A stretch of 64,000 nucleotides of DNA from Gammaproteobacteria bacterium (GTDB lineage: Bacteria; Pseudomonadota; Gammaproteobacteria; HK1): contig WLWT01000001.1 in assembly GCA_012103455.1 (NCBI GenBank), positions 310,001 through 374,000 of the forward strand, in the 5' to 3' direction. The position numbers and the translations under genes are program-made. Positions 26,206 through 35,374 of this stretch are shown in pieces. How positions within the stretch are numbered: the first letter of the stretch is position 1; each line of letters begins with the position of its first letter. Under the pieces are notes generated by a model. That model did no database searches. It had not been told where the DNA came from and saw only the letters and a program-made list of their open reading frames with translations.

Positions 26206-26428
26206 CTGACGGTGGCCGCCGGCGCGGGCGAGCGTGTGTTTCACGATTGCGGCTCAGTGGGGAATCCTTCGCACACAGGCATCGACGAGTTGCTGCGCGA
26301 ATACCCACCTGAACTGGTGGCACGCATGATCGCTTATCACTACGAATCGGCGGGTAGCGCGGAGCAACTTGCCGAACGCGGCGCCGATGTGGCCACGCCC
26401 GGACAAGTGTTTAACCTGACCAACTATT
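26206..26428 (+). pseudogene. MBL-fold metallohydrolase, C-terminal remnant
   Basis: The frame reads ERVFHDCGSVGNPSHTGIDELLREYP, then RMIAYHYESAG. The VFHDC...H...DELL...HY pattern resembles the C-terminal part of metallo-beta-lactamase-fold hydrolases that contribute a metal-binding Asp and a final His. The N-terminal HxHxDH domain is missing. The remnant overlaps the tail end of the convergent nitroreductase gene, where a 140-bp element has been inserted. Confidence 0.4.
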
Positions 26429-26568
26429 GGGCGCCTCTAACAATAGTCATTGTTTCGTGAGTGCAAGGAAGCACCGCGCGCAGAACCGCAGTGTATAGGT
26501 GATACCTGAGGATTCGAGCACGGAGCTGACGCCGCAATCGCGGAAAAAGTGCATTTTTAGAGGTGCCC
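26429..26568 (+). mobile_element. 140-bp MITE-like element, copy D
   Basis: Full 140-bp copy in the same orientation as copy A, with ends GGGCGCC and GGTGCCC and a perfect TATT target duplication (26425-26428 and 26569-26572). It lies at the 3' end of the minus-strand nitroreductase gene, whose TAG stop takes its last base from the element. Confidence 0.9.
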
Positions 26569-27212
26569 TATTGCCAGGGCGGCGCGGTTCCCCACCCATC
26601 CCAATAGGTGGTCTGCGAGGTAGGGATCCGCGAGGTAGGACCAAAATTGCCGCGCGGATAACCCAGCGGAATGCAGCAGTGAAACACCATGTCGTCCGGC
26701 ACGCCGAACATAGCGTTCACCCGCTCCATTACTGTCGGGTGCAAAGTGGTGAGAACGCTGCCTATGCCGAGCGCCCGCGCCGCCAGCAGCAGATTTTGCA
26801 CGCCGGGAAAGGTGGATGATTCCGCCACCGCGGAGGCTTCGGAGTAACATAACAACACGACGGGCGCGTTCACCATCTCATCGGCTAATAACGCCGGCCA
26901 TTTGTAAACCGAGCCTGCGGGAATATCGGCTTGGCTGGTCCAGCCGTAAGCATCGTAACGCTTGGCCCACCACGCCTCATGGTAGAGCTTGCCGAACTCA
27001 GCGATCTTGCCCCGATCGCGGATCACTAAGTAACGCGCCGGCTGGGTATTGCCACCACTGGGCGCCTTGGACGCCGCGTCCAGCATTATCTTCAGGTGCT
27101 CATCGGACACGGGCTTATTCGGATCCAGGCGGCGGATGGCCCGCTGCGTAAACATGGCCTCACCCACGGGCATCGTGAGTTCATCTGGTGGCGGCAATCT
27201 CACCATTTCCAC
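26568..27212 (-). CDS. nitroreductase family protein
   Basis: 214-residue FMN-dependent nitroreductase-like protein. The N-terminal FTQRAIRRLDPNKPVSDE carries the conserved RRxR-like FMN phosphate contacts, APSGGNTQPARYLVI is the canonical FMN loop, and the C-terminal half has NLLLAARALGIGSVLTT and PLGYPRG, both typical. Such enzymes reduce nitro groups, quinones or enones using NAD(P)H. It is transcribed alone; an EamA-type exporter gene is divergent from it. The stop codon overlaps the inserted element by one base. Confidence 0.9.
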   Translation of the reverse strand: MEMVRLPPPDELTMPVGEAMFTQRAIRRLDPNKPVSDEHLKIMLDAASKAPSGGNTQPARYLVIRDRGKIAEFGKLYHEAWWAKRYDAYGWTSQADIPAGSVYKWPALLADEMVNAPVVLLCYSEASAVAESSTFPGVQNLLLAARALGIGSVLTTLHPTVMERVNAMFGVPDDMVFHCCIPLGYPRGNFGPTSRIPTSQTTYWDGWGTAPPWQ

Positions 27213-27378
27213 GGAGTAACTCCTTAAAACTGACTAAGACAAACAGCGGTAATCTACTCGACAACCCGCTCCCGCGCGAGACAGTTCTTCAGGACCGCAA
27301 CAAACGGAATGCCCGAGTTGTCCCCCGCTTGCGATTATCGTTACTCACGCACCTCACACACAGCAAGGAGTCTGAGCT

Positions 27379-28284
27379 TTGATCAACCGCTCAATGGGTT
27401 ATCAGGAATGGGCATTGCTCATAACCCTATCCATCCTCTGGGGTGGCTCCTATTTTTTCAACGCTATCGCCGTCAAGGAATTACCCACCTTCAGCGTGAC
27501 CGTGTCACGGGTTGGCATCGCCGCCGTCATACTGTTACTAGTCATGCGCGTTACCGGCACGGCCATGCCATCGGATCGGGCGGTGTGGCGAGCCTTCTTC
27601 GGCATGGGTCTGCTGAACAATGTCATCCCGTTTTCCTTGATCGTCTGGGGCCAGCATCACATTGCCTCCGGGCTAGCCGCCATTTTCAACGCCACCACGC
27701 CGTTGTTCACCGCTTTAGTCGCCCACTGGCTAACCACCGATGAAAAACTCACCGCCCGCCATGTAGCCGGTATCTTGACGGGGTTGGTGGGTGTCGCCGT
27801 GGTTATTGGCCCGCATGCTTTAGCCGTGTTCGATGCCAGTGTGGCGGCGCAGATCGCCGTTCTCGCCGCGGCTCTCTCCTATGCTTTCGCCGGGGTGTAC
27901 GGGCGGCGTTTCAAAACCCTGGGCGTCGCTCCGATGGCCACCGCCACGGGTCAAGTGTGCGCATCGAGCATGCTGCTGATTCCAGCGGCTCTCACTATTG
28001 ATAAGCCGTGGACGCTCCCCATACCTAGCACGGCGGCCATCGGCTCACTGATCGGTGTGGCGGCGCTATCCACCGCGCTGGCCTACATCATCTACTTCCG
28101 CATTTTGGCAACCGCCGGTGCCAACAACTTATTGCTAGTCACTTTCTTGATACCGGTCAGCGCCTGCTTGCTGGGGGTTTTAGTGTTGGGAGAAATCCTG
28201 CTCGCAAGTCACCTGGCCGGCATGGTCATCATCGGCGTTGGTTTAATCATCATTGATGGCCGGCTTCTTGGTGGCCAATCATAA
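27379..28284 (+). CDS. DMT superfamily (EamA) transporter
   Basis: 301-residue inner-membrane protein with about ten hydrophobic segments and two EamA repeats (LSILWGGSYFFNAIAVKELP at the N-terminus; ALSYAFAGVYGRRFK near the middle). The end AGMVIIGVGLIIIDGR matches the family. Members export metabolites or amino acids. The TTG at 27379 is the probable start because an AAGGAG site lies 8 bases before it; the next ATG (27394) is less well placed. It overlaps the convergent gene by six bases. Confidence 0.88.
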   Translation: MINRSMGYQEWALLITLSILWGGSYFFNAIAVKELPTFSVTVSRVGIAAVILLLVMRVTGTAMPSDRAVWRAFFGMGLLNNVIPFSLIVWGQHHIASGLAAIFNATTPLFTALVAHWLTTDEKLTARHVAGILTGLVGVAVVIGPHALAVFDASVAAQIAVLAAALSYAFAGVYGRRFKTLGVAPMATATGQVCASSMLLIPAALTIDKPWTLPIPSTAAIGSLIGVAALSTALAYIIYFRILATAGANNLLLVTFLIPVSACLLGVLVLGEILLASHLAGMVIIGVGLIIIDGRLLGGQS

Positions 28285-29140
28285 GGTGGGCAATTGCAAC
28301 CGCATGGGGCCGCTAGCCGTATCGAAATGAAGAATAGACTTACCGTTGTTGAAGGCGATGCGCACGCCGCCAGTAATATTGGGCAAAGGCTTGCTTCGCC
28401 ACCGCTGCACCAATTTACCCCCGGTAAGACTCACCACGGCGAACTGGCGCCGGTTTTGTAGCGGCAAAATAAGATCCGCGCCATTCACTGTTTCGGCATT
28501 TAATTCCGCCACCGCCGCCAAAGTCAGGGACGTCGAACCCATGGCGTGATTGCAATAACCAGGGCGGCGGGCAACCGGAACCAGCCGCCTTTCCTCCGCC
28601 CGTACGATGGTGAGGATGGCGCTTATATGCGGCGTTTGAACGTAGGCGGCCTCGCGGCGGCCATCGCCATCGAAGCCGGCCTCGCCCGCCGGATTCAACC
28701 AACGAAAACCGGTACCGATGGGCGCGGTGGCAAAACGTAACGCTAGCGCGCCGTCTTGCACACCATACGCCTTGAATCTGGCGCCCTCCGAAAAATCGGA
28801 GCGCATGGTCCAAATTTCGTCATAGCCATCGCCATCGAGATCAGCCAACCGTGGCGTTAAATCCTCGAACACCGAAGCGTCATCCAAGCGAAAAATATAG
28901 CGGGCACCATCGCGGTCCTCCGCCACCAGGGCGCCAGCTTCGAACTCATCGCCAAATGCACCGTGGGGATAGCGATCGGTAGGCGCCGTTAGCCAGGCCC
29001 GCGCGATATCCGCGTCGCCGCTAACGATACCGCCTCCGGGGATAGGCCCGGCCGGGTATAGGCCGCGGCGGCTGGTCCGCCAATGCCGCCGCCCATAACA
29101 ACGCGGCGGCAACGGCGAGCGTTCCTTTAACCCACTGCAC
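28279..29140 (-). CDS. secreted FG-GAP/VCBS-like repeat protein, probable frameshift near N-terminus
   Basis: The main frame contains aspartate-rich loops typical of integrin-like beta-propeller repeats (LADLDGDGYDEIWTM, GFDGDGRREAAYV), suggesting calcium binding and an extracytoplasmic location. A GTG at 29138-29140 begins a convincing signal peptide in another frame (VKGTLAVAAALLWAAALA), which would join the main frame (PIPGGGIVSGDADIARAW) by a frameshift near 29060. Either the gene is broken or the base calls there are wrong. It directly follows the LLM gene and would overlap it by 14 bases. Function unknown. Confidence 0.6.
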
Positions 29141-30284
29141 TGCGTAATCCCGTGGGCGCGTAGAGCTTCGGCATCACTTCCTCGGTAAAGAGTTTGATGC
29201 TGCGCATCACCGCATCATGCGGCACACCTGGAAAATTCGACCATACCAGCAGTGTTTCCAGGTTCAGCTTTTCGCGCATGTCCTCGATTTTTTCGATCAC
29301 GTAATCAGGCGTACCGAACAACATATTGCGTGGATGCAACCAATCGTAAGTCAATGCATCAAGCTTACCGGGGGTATCGGGCAACGCCTCCCCCGGGAAC
29401 ATATGATTGCCAAGACCGCGATAGTGGCAGACCCAGCGAAGATAGGTGAGCAATCCTTCACCGGCGATGTCCCGCGCTTCCTTCATCGTTTCGCTGACGA
29501 ACATATCGCGCAATACACCGACGTTCTTGCCGAGCGGCAAGCCATCGGGGGTGGCTTTTTGATACAACTCAAAGCGTGATATCAAAGAATCCGTGGGCGG
29601 GATCCAAAACAAGCCCTTCAAGCCGTTGGCCGCCGCGTACTCAATGGACGTGGGCGTATCGATCACCTGCCAAAGCGGCGGATGCGGCGTTTGCAGCGGA
29701 CGCGGCACCAAGCTCAGGGCAGTCAGATTGCCGGTTTCAGGATCGGTATTCTCCGGTAGCGGCGGACTCATGGCGTGATCGAAAGACACGCCAGGGTAGG
29801 GAAACTCGTAGTGTTCGCCCTTGTAGGAGAAAAATGGCTGCGTCCACGCCGCGCGCATCACCTCCAGGGTTTCCACGAACAGCGCCCGGTTAGCGGCGGA
29901 ATTGCGTATATCCGCTTTGGGATTCATGTTGATGGTCTCGCGTGGATAAACGCCGCGTCCGACCGCCACCTCCAACCGCCCATCGCACATGTGATCCAGC
30001 ATGGCTAGATCCTCGGCCAACTGCAGCGGATGCCTGAAAGTAATGATGTTGGCCGCCTGACCGATGCGCAACCGCTGGGTGCGGGCCGCCAGATCCGTGG
30101 ACATCATCACCGGATTCGGGCAGACCTCAAGGCCCTCATGCCCGAAATGGTGTTCAGTGGTCCAGATGGAATCCCAGCCGTTGGCATCGCAGTACTGGGC
30201 GATGTCGCGCCCTTGCGCCAATACTTGGCCGAACGGCTTGGCTAAGCCGAGGTTATTCTGGTTGAGAAAATAGCCTATGTGCAT
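29127..30284 (-). CDS. LLM class flavin-dependent oxidoreductase
   Basis: 385-residue luciferase-like monooxygenase. The ATG at 30284 (MHIGYFLNQNN) fits the family better than the upstream start in the open frame. Hallmarks are WDSIWTTEHHFGHEG, LRIGQAANIITFRHPLQLAEDLAMLDHM and VAVGRGVYPRE. It resembles alkanal and alkane-type monooxygenases of the LLM class and would depend on a separate flavin reductase. It differs in length and sequence from the LLM enzyme at 2747, so the two are not recent duplicates. Confidence 0.9.
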   Translation of the reverse strand: MHIGYFLNQNNLGLAKPFGQVLAQGRDIAQYCDANGWDSIWTTEHHFGHEGLEVCPNPVMMSTDLAARTQRLRIGQAANIITFRHPLQLAEDLAMLDHMCDGRLEVAVGRGVYPRETINMNPKADIRNSAANRALFVETLEVMRAAWTQPFFSYKGEHYEFPYPGVSFDHAMSPPLPENTDPETGNLTALSLVPRPLQTPHPPLWQVIDTPTSIEYAAANGLKGLFWIPPTDSLISRFELYQKATPDGLPLGKNVGVLRDMFVSETMKEARDIAGEGLLTYLRWVCHYRGLGNHMFPGEALPDTPGKLDALTYDWLHPRNMLFGTPDYVIEKIEDMREKLNLETLLVWSNFPGVPHDAVMRSIKLFTEEVMPKLYAPTGLRSAVG

Positions 30285-30350
30285 TGCTGTGTGCTCCGTG
30301 TAAGTACTTAACCGTAAATGGCTAACCACCGCCGACGCTTGGTGTCCAAT

Positions 30351-30389
30351 GCCTGGCATCAGCGCCTGGCATTAGCGCCTAGCATCAGA
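30351..30389. repeat. 13-bp tandem repeat, three copies, in a non-coding stretch
   Basis: GCCTGGCATCAGC repeated three times with one or two mismatches. The surrounding stretch 30285-30709 holds no gene I can support; scattered short frames on both strands show no family resemblance. Confidence 0.8.
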
Positions 30390-30709
30390 GGATAGGGGCA
30401 CACACCGTTTCACCTCACTGCCTGCCGACTTGAGGTCTGGTGGCAAAACTTAAGGACTCGCGTACACCGGCGTCAATCACCCCATGCGACACCCGAATTA
30501 GCACAACCGCCGCCGCCATGACATAAGCGCCCGCCTCAGCTATAACGAGAGCTATGCACAATCATTCTTCTAGGCGTTGTTGCAGGTGTTATTCCAGGGG
30601 CCGCGTCGCGGTTGACTACCACCCGTGACCCAACAGATACCACGGCCACCACGGGCCGGGTCACCAAAATCAGCCTCGGCATCGTTTTCATCGTGCTCTC
30701 GTCGAGCTG

Positions 30710-31045
30710 TACACGGTATTGGTGGCCGTGGTGGTGAGCGCCGCGCTGATCCCGTGGCATTACCAGTCTGCGCAAAAAGGCGACTATGTTGTCTGGCTCG
30801 CCTTCGCCGCCGCCGGCTTGCTGGGCGGCATTCGCCATCTGTTTGGGATCAAGGCCTACCAATACGCGCCGGCTTCGGTAATCTTCCTTTTTTTCTACTG
30901 CGAACTCGTGGGGGTCACCGTGCTTGGCCACGTGGTGTTCGGGGATTTTCCAGACAGCATGACCTGCTTAGGCGCCGCCACCATCGTGGGCCGCGGCTTG
31001 TATATCGCCCACCGCGAGCGGGTCCGTACTTCATCTCAAGCATAG
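30710..31045 (+). pseudogene. EamA/DMT transporter, C-terminal half
   Basis: Reads as the second EamA repeat of a DMT transporter: ALIPWHYQSAQKGDYVVWLAF, GIRHLFGIKAYQYAPASVI and FGDFPDSMTCLGAATIVGRGLYIAHRE. The first five membrane segments are absent and no plausible 5' part is found upstream, so this is a truncated gene. It ends nine bases before the following dehydrogenase. Confidence 0.65.
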
Positions 31046-31053
31046 GCATACGC

Positions 31054-31944
31054 ATGACAGCTATTGGATTCATTGGCCTTGGCCTCATGGGGCGGGAAAT
31101 CGCCGCGAACCTTTGCCACAACCAACATGACGTGACGGTATGGAACCGCTCGGGCGAAGCCTGTGCTCCATTGGTGGCATTGGGCGCCAAGACCGCCGCG
31201 TCCCCGGCTGAAATAGGCGCCAGTTGCGGCCTTATCTTCGTCTGCGTATCCGATGGCTCCGCCGTTCGCCATGTGTTGCTGGGCGCCGATGGCGTCAGCA
31301 TGGGCGCCAGCACGGGCACTTTGGTGGTCGATCACTCTACCGTGGCGCCCGAGGACGCCCTGGCCATCGCCGCTGATTTGGCTGCAACCTGCGGCGCCCG
31401 TTTCATTGATGCCCCGGTGACCGGCGGCACCCCGGGGGCAAAAGCCCGCCAACTGGTTATGTTCGCGGGCGGCAACGAGGCGGACGTGCGCATCGCCGAG
31501 CCATGCATGCGCGCCTCGGCCCAACGGGTGGAACATATGGGCGGGGTGGGCACCGGCCAAGCCACCAAAATGTGCAATCAAATGCTGGCGCTGAACACCT
31601 TCGCGGTGGTGGCGGAAACCATCAAATTAGCCGAGGCCCTGGGCTTGGATGCGGAGCGTTTACCGGCCGTGGTGGCGGGCGGCAGCGCCGACTCGCGGGT
31701 ATTGCAGATGGCCGGCACACCGGCGGCACAGCGCTCCGATGAGCTGACCGCCAGTATCAGCATTCAGGCAAAGGATTTGGAACTGTTGCTGGGGGTGGGG
31801 CGCGATGCCGGCGTGACCATGCCGATGACCGCCGCCGCCGCCCAGGTAGCGAGGCTGGCCAAGATGCGCGGCATGGGCGGGATGGACGCCAGCCAACTCA
31901 TACGTTTATATGATCAGAGCCATGGCTCCATGCCGTCCTTATAA
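31054..31944 (+). CDS. beta-hydroxyacid dehydrogenase (3-hydroxyisobutyrate dehydrogenase family)
   Basis: 296-residue NAD(P)-dependent dehydrogenase. The ATG at 31054 starts directly at the Rossmann motif (MTAIGFIGLGLMG, residues 8-13). The substrate-binding signature DAPVTGGTPGA and catalytic Lys172 (GQATKMCNQ) are present. Such enzymes oxidise 3-hydroxyisobutyrate, tartronate semialdehyde, or related beta-hydroxy acids. A second gene of the same family lies at 37103. Confidence 0.9.
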   Translation: MTAIGFIGLGLMGREIAANLCHNQHDVTVWNRSGEACAPLVALGAKTAASPAEIGASCGLIFVCVSDGSAVRHVLLGADGVSMGASTGTLVVDHSTVAPEDALAIAADLAATCGARFIDAPVTGGTPGAKARQLVMFAGGNEADVRIAEPCMRASAQRVEHMGGVGTGQATKMCNQMLALNTFAVVAETIKLAEALGLDAERLPAVVAGGSADSRVLQMAGTPAAQRSDELTASISIQAKDLELLLGVGRDAGVTMPMTAAAAQVARLAKMRGMGGMDASQLIRLYDQSHGSMPSL

Positions 31945-32051
31945 CCGTTCGGTTCAACCCGCATATCGCATCACTTGAACCCCCCCTGGACAGGTGCCAT
32001 ATCATGGGCGCCGTATCATGGCTGGCTACCGTTGAATAACTCGAGTTGATC

Positions 32052-32936
32052 ATGAGCGCAGGAGAACGGCTGCCGGGCACACCCGAGCCTATGCATTTTT
32101 GGGCTGGCCACGCGGGTCTTCGCATCGCTGGCGATGCCTGGGGCAACCCGGATGGTCCGCTGGTGTTGCTGCAACACGGCGGTGGCCAAACCCGGCATGC
32201 CTGGAAAGGGGCTGGCGAAACCTTGGGCGCCGCTGGCTATCATGCGGCCGCTTTCGATGCCCGGGGGCACAGCGATTCCGGTTGGGCCGCACCCGATGAA
32301 TACACCGCCGATCACATGGTGGGGGATTTAAAAGGTGTCATCGCCGGACTGGGGGGCGAAAAACCCATCCTGGTGGGCGCCTCCATGGGCGGCGGTACCA
32401 GCCTCATCGCCGTTGGCGAGGGACACATTGACGCCGCCGCGCTGGTCCTTGTAGACATGGCGCCTAAGCTGGCCCCGGAAGGCACCGCCAAAATCCAAGC
32501 ATTCATGAACTGGAAGCCGGAAGGCTTTGAATCATTGCAGGAAGTGGCCGATGCGATCGCCAACTACCAACCGCACCGCAAACGGCCACGTACCTTGGAT
32601 GGCCTGGCCAAAAACGTGCGCCTTGGCGCGGATGGCCGTTATCACTGGCATTGGGATCCGGCGCGGCGCTACCGGCGTATGTCCGACTACCGTGAACGGT
32701 TGAGCAAGGCGGCGGACAATCTCAAACTGCCTACGCTACTGGTGCGCGGCGGCTTATCCGACGTGCTCACGGAAGAAGGGGCACAGAGCTTCTTGGAACA
32801 ATGCCCGCACGCCGAATACGTCAACGTCGAGAACGCCGCCCATATGGTGGCGGGGGATCGCAACGACATCTTCGCTGGCGCCGTCATCGATTTCCTGAAG
32901 CGGACAGTCCCCGCCGCTGGCCCTCGGCGGAGTTGA
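32052..32936 (+). CDS. alpha/beta hydrolase
   Basis: 294-residue alpha/beta hydrolase fold. The nucleophile elbow is GASMGG (Ser111); RGGLSDVLTEE supplies the probable acidic residue and VENAAHMVAGD the catalytic His. The oxyanion region HGGGQTRHAW is typical of epoxide hydrolase and haloperoxidase relatives. Start at ATG 32052; a TTG two codons upstream is possible. It is followed after four bases by a second hydrolase, probably in one transcript. Substrate unknown. Confidence 0.88.
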   Translation: MSAGERLPGTPEPMHFWAGHAGLRIAGDAWGNPDGPLVLLQHGGGQTRHAWKGAGETLGAAGYHAAAFDARGHSDSGWAAPDEYTADHMVGDLKGVIAGLGGEKPILVGASMGGGTSLIAVGEGHIDAAALVLVDMAPKLAPEGTAKIQAFMNWKPEGFESLQEVADAIANYQPHRKRPRTLDGLAKNVRLGADGRYHWHWDPARRYRRMSDYRERLSKAADNLKLPTLLVRGGLSDVLTEEGAQSFLEQCPHAEYVNVENAAHMVAGDRNDIFAGAVIDFLKRTVPAAGPRRS

Positions 32937-32940
32937 CGTC

Positions 32941-33705
32941 ATGAGAACATTTTGCAAGCACGCGGGAGGCACCATTCACTACGAAGTGCTCGGTGATGGT
33001 CCACCGCTGTTCTTACACCATGGCATGACCCAAAGCCTTGAGCGGTGGCACCTGGATGGTTACGTGGATGCGCTGAAGGATCGTTTCCAGCTCATCCTTC
33101 TCGATGCCCGCGGACACGGCCAGAGTGAGAAATTCTACGAGCCGTCAGCATACGGGCTCGATAATTATGTAGCCGATGTGCTCGCCATCCTCGATGAACT
33201 CAAACTCCAACAGGTACGTTACTGGGGCTTCTCCCTAGGCGCGGGCGTTGGTTTCGCTCTCGCCAACCGGGCGCCCGAAAGAGTTTGCGCTTTCATACTG
33301 GGCGGCGGTCATCCCTATGCCCGCACTTTGTCAGCGGAGCAGCGGCCCGACGGTAGCGATGCCGATGCCTTCGCGCGCATCTTCATGCAACGCCTGGGCG
33401 TGGATTTGTCTAGCATCCCGGCCACCCATCTAGAGCGGCTGATGAACAACGACTTCCGGGCATTGGCGGCGGCGCAACAAGACCGGCCATCGCAGGAGGG
33501 AGCACTCGCCAAGATGTCCATGCCTTGCCTCATCTACGCTGGAGAGAGCGATCCGCTGTACGCCGAGGCCGAACAGAGTGCCAGCGCCATCAACCATGCA
33601 AGCTTTATCAGCCTAGCGGGCTTGGATCACACCGCCACCTTTAGGGAATCCGGGCGCATCCTGCCGCGGGCCCTGGCGTTTCTAGAGACTACAGTTAATG
33701 GTTAA
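32941..33705 (+). CDS. alpha/beta hydrolase
   Basis: 254-residue alpha/beta hydrolase. The oxyanion loop is HHGMTQSLERW, the nucleophile elbow GFSLGAG (Ser98), the acid YAGESDPLY and the catalytic His GLDHTATF. It is shorter than and only distantly related to the hydrolase immediately upstream, with which it is probably co-transcribed. Confidence 0.88.
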   Translation: MRTFCKHAGGTIHYEVLGDGPPLFLHHGMTQSLERWHLDGYVDALKDRFQLILLDARGHGQSEKFYEPSAYGLDNYVADVLAILDELKLQQVRYWGFSLGAGVGFALANRAPERVCAFILGGGHPYARTLSAEQRPDGSDADAFARIFMQRLGVDLSSIPATHLERLMNNDFRALAAAQQDRPSQEGALAKMSMPCLIYAGESDPLYAEAEQSASAINHASFISLAGLDHTATFRESGRILPRALAFLETTVNG

Positions 33706-34063
33706 TAGCGGAGTCTTCACGGCGGGCGTTTCAATAACCAACCCCATACCACGCAGCTACCTGCGGATGGATCTGAATGAGGTCGGCGTCCTCGGGCCGG
33801 GCCGCCGGCCCATCTCCCGCGATCGGCTCAGTTGGCTGCCAGCCAACACTGACCAATACGATAGCGACCGCGCGCACCTTACCGAGGAATCCGCTCAGCA
33901 AACCTAACCAGGCCACTGACCAGTAGTAAGACCGTTTGCTGCGTCTTTGTCTTCCAGTTCTCCTCTCTTCGTCCCCGAAGTGCCGTCAGATGAGTATCAT
34001 TTTTATCAATAGTGCAAATTGCCGATCCCTAATTTGTCGAGAACATCACATTCGGGCTTCAAC
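33706..34063. other. non-coding stretch
   Basis: No gene supported. A 61-residue minus-strand frame (33731-33916) has a hydrophobic start but no ribosome binding site or family resemblance that I can see. Confidence 0.5.
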
Positions 34064-34396
34064 TTAGCGCGGCAAGCTCAAGGTAACGGCGGTACCACGG
34101 CCAATCTCGCTCTTAATATCAATATCATCGCCATAGGCGGACACGATCTCTTGCACCAAGGACATGCCTAGGCCAGTGCCCTGCACCGATTTGGCGGCAT
34201 TAGCGCGGTAGAACGGATCGAATACGCGCTGGATGTCATCCGCCGTCATACCGATGCCTTGGTCCGTGACCGTAATGTGCGCGGCTCCGGCATCACTCCA
34301 AACCGAAACGGTGACCGGTGAATCTGTCTTCGAGTATTTGCAAGCATTGGAGAGCACGTTGTTCAGCGCGCGGTCCGTTTTCGCAAGGAGCTCCCT
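34064..34396 (-). pseudogene. sensor histidine kinase, ATPase-domain remnant
   Basis: The minus-strand frame contains only the C-terminal HATPase domain of a two-component kinase: N box LNNVLSNACKYS, G1 DQGIGM, F box FDPFYRA and G2 GTGLGMSLVQEIV. The sensor and phosphoacceptor His region are absent, and the frame is closed by a stop at about 34397. It is the tail of a deleted kinase gene. No response regulator is nearby. Confidence 0.8.
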
Positions 34397-34415
34397 CTAA
34401 CGCTGGCTACCCTAC

Positions 34416-35282
34416 TCACACAGTGACTGCTTTGATGACTTCAATTTGATCCTCTGGTGCGTAGAAATAAGAACCCGGCCTGAAGTCATAGCCGAGATCG
34501 CCCAACAGGCGGCGCTGTCTGGGCGTGCATTGCGCTAGTACTTGCGACGGCGTTTCATGGTCATACCAGCGCACGAACATCTGGCAGTAGTTATATAACA
34601 GGGTCTTACGGGCCTTACCGGAATGATTAGGCGCTGGGCCGTGCCACAGCGCATGCGAAAACAGATAACAATCGCCGGCTTTCCCCCGTAACTGCACGGC
34701 GCCAGGTGTATGCGGATTCAAGAAGCTCTCGGCGTTTTCCGGGAATGGCCGCATATGACTGCCCGGAAACACGGTGAAGTTGCCACTATCAGGCGCCTCC
34801 ACGTCGGACAACAAATACATGGCTTTCATCGCCAGGGGCCGGCTCGTTTCCGTCACGCGGATGCGGCGCAAAGCTTCGCCGCCATCGGTGTGGGTATAAC
34901 CGGGAAAGCTCTGTGTGGAGGCCCGCACTATGGACTGGGACATGCTGTGAAGAACATACGGGCCCATGATATCGACGATGAGATCGAACACATCGGGCCG
35001 GTCAACCAAGTCGATGAAGGCTTTACCGTAGATCAATAGATCGCGCCTATCCATAAAGCCTTGCGGGTCCTGATCGATGGCCCCCGGCAACCACTTGTAA
35101 TGTCCCCGTGGCAGCTCACCGGGCGCCGGTTCATACCCTGGCACCGAGCGGATACGGTCCACTTCCGCGCTGAGGAACTCCACTTCCTCCGGCGGTATAA
35201 CTTGGTCGAGAACAAGATATCCGTCTGTGGCCCATTTGACGCGCTGTTCGTCCGTCAAGGTCAACATACTGTTCGATATCAA
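34416..35282 (-). CDS. phytanoyl-CoA dioxygenase (PhyH) family protein
   Basis: Fe(II)/2-oxoglutarate-dependent oxygenase of the PhyH family, 288 residues. The iron motif H-x-D is in GYTHTDGG (His126 and Asp128 counted from the ATG at 35267) and the distal His in FSHALWHG. The first codon could be the TTG at 35282, which has a GGAGG site nine bases upstream, or the ATG five codons later. Substrate unknown; many marine bacteria carry such genes. It lies downstream of the ThDP enzyme in the same direction. Confidence 0.88.
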   Translation of the reverse strand: MISNSMLTLTDEQRVKWATDGYLVLDQVIPPEEVEFLSAEVDRIRSVPGYEPAPGELPRGHYKWLPGAIDQDPQGFMDRRDLLIYGKAFIDLVDRPDVFDLIVDIMGPYVLHSMSQSIVRASTQSFPGYTHTDGGEALRRIRVTETSRPLAMKAMYLLSDVEAPDSGNFTVFPGSHMRPFPENAESFLNPHTPGAVQLRGKAGDCYLFSHALWHGPAPNHSGKARKTLLYNYCQMFVRWYDHETPSQVLAQCTPRQRRLLGDLGYDFRPGSYFYAPEDQIEVIKAVTV

Positions 35283-35313
35283 CGTCTGAATCCTCCGCTT
35301 ACCTACCGCACCG

Positions 35314-35358
35314 CCGGGCTTATCCGCTACCGGGCTTATCCGCCACCGGGCTTATCTC
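35314..35358. repeat. 16-bp tandem repeat, nearly three copies
   Basis: CCGGGCTTATCCGCTA repeated with one mismatch, in the gap between two minus-strand genes. Confidence 0.85.
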
Positions 35359-35374
35359 CTATGGGCTGCACGCC

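Noticed and set aside
33731..33916. 61-residue minus-strand ORF with hydrophobic start
   Set aside because: No ribosome binding site, no neighbour in the same direction, no recognisable family.
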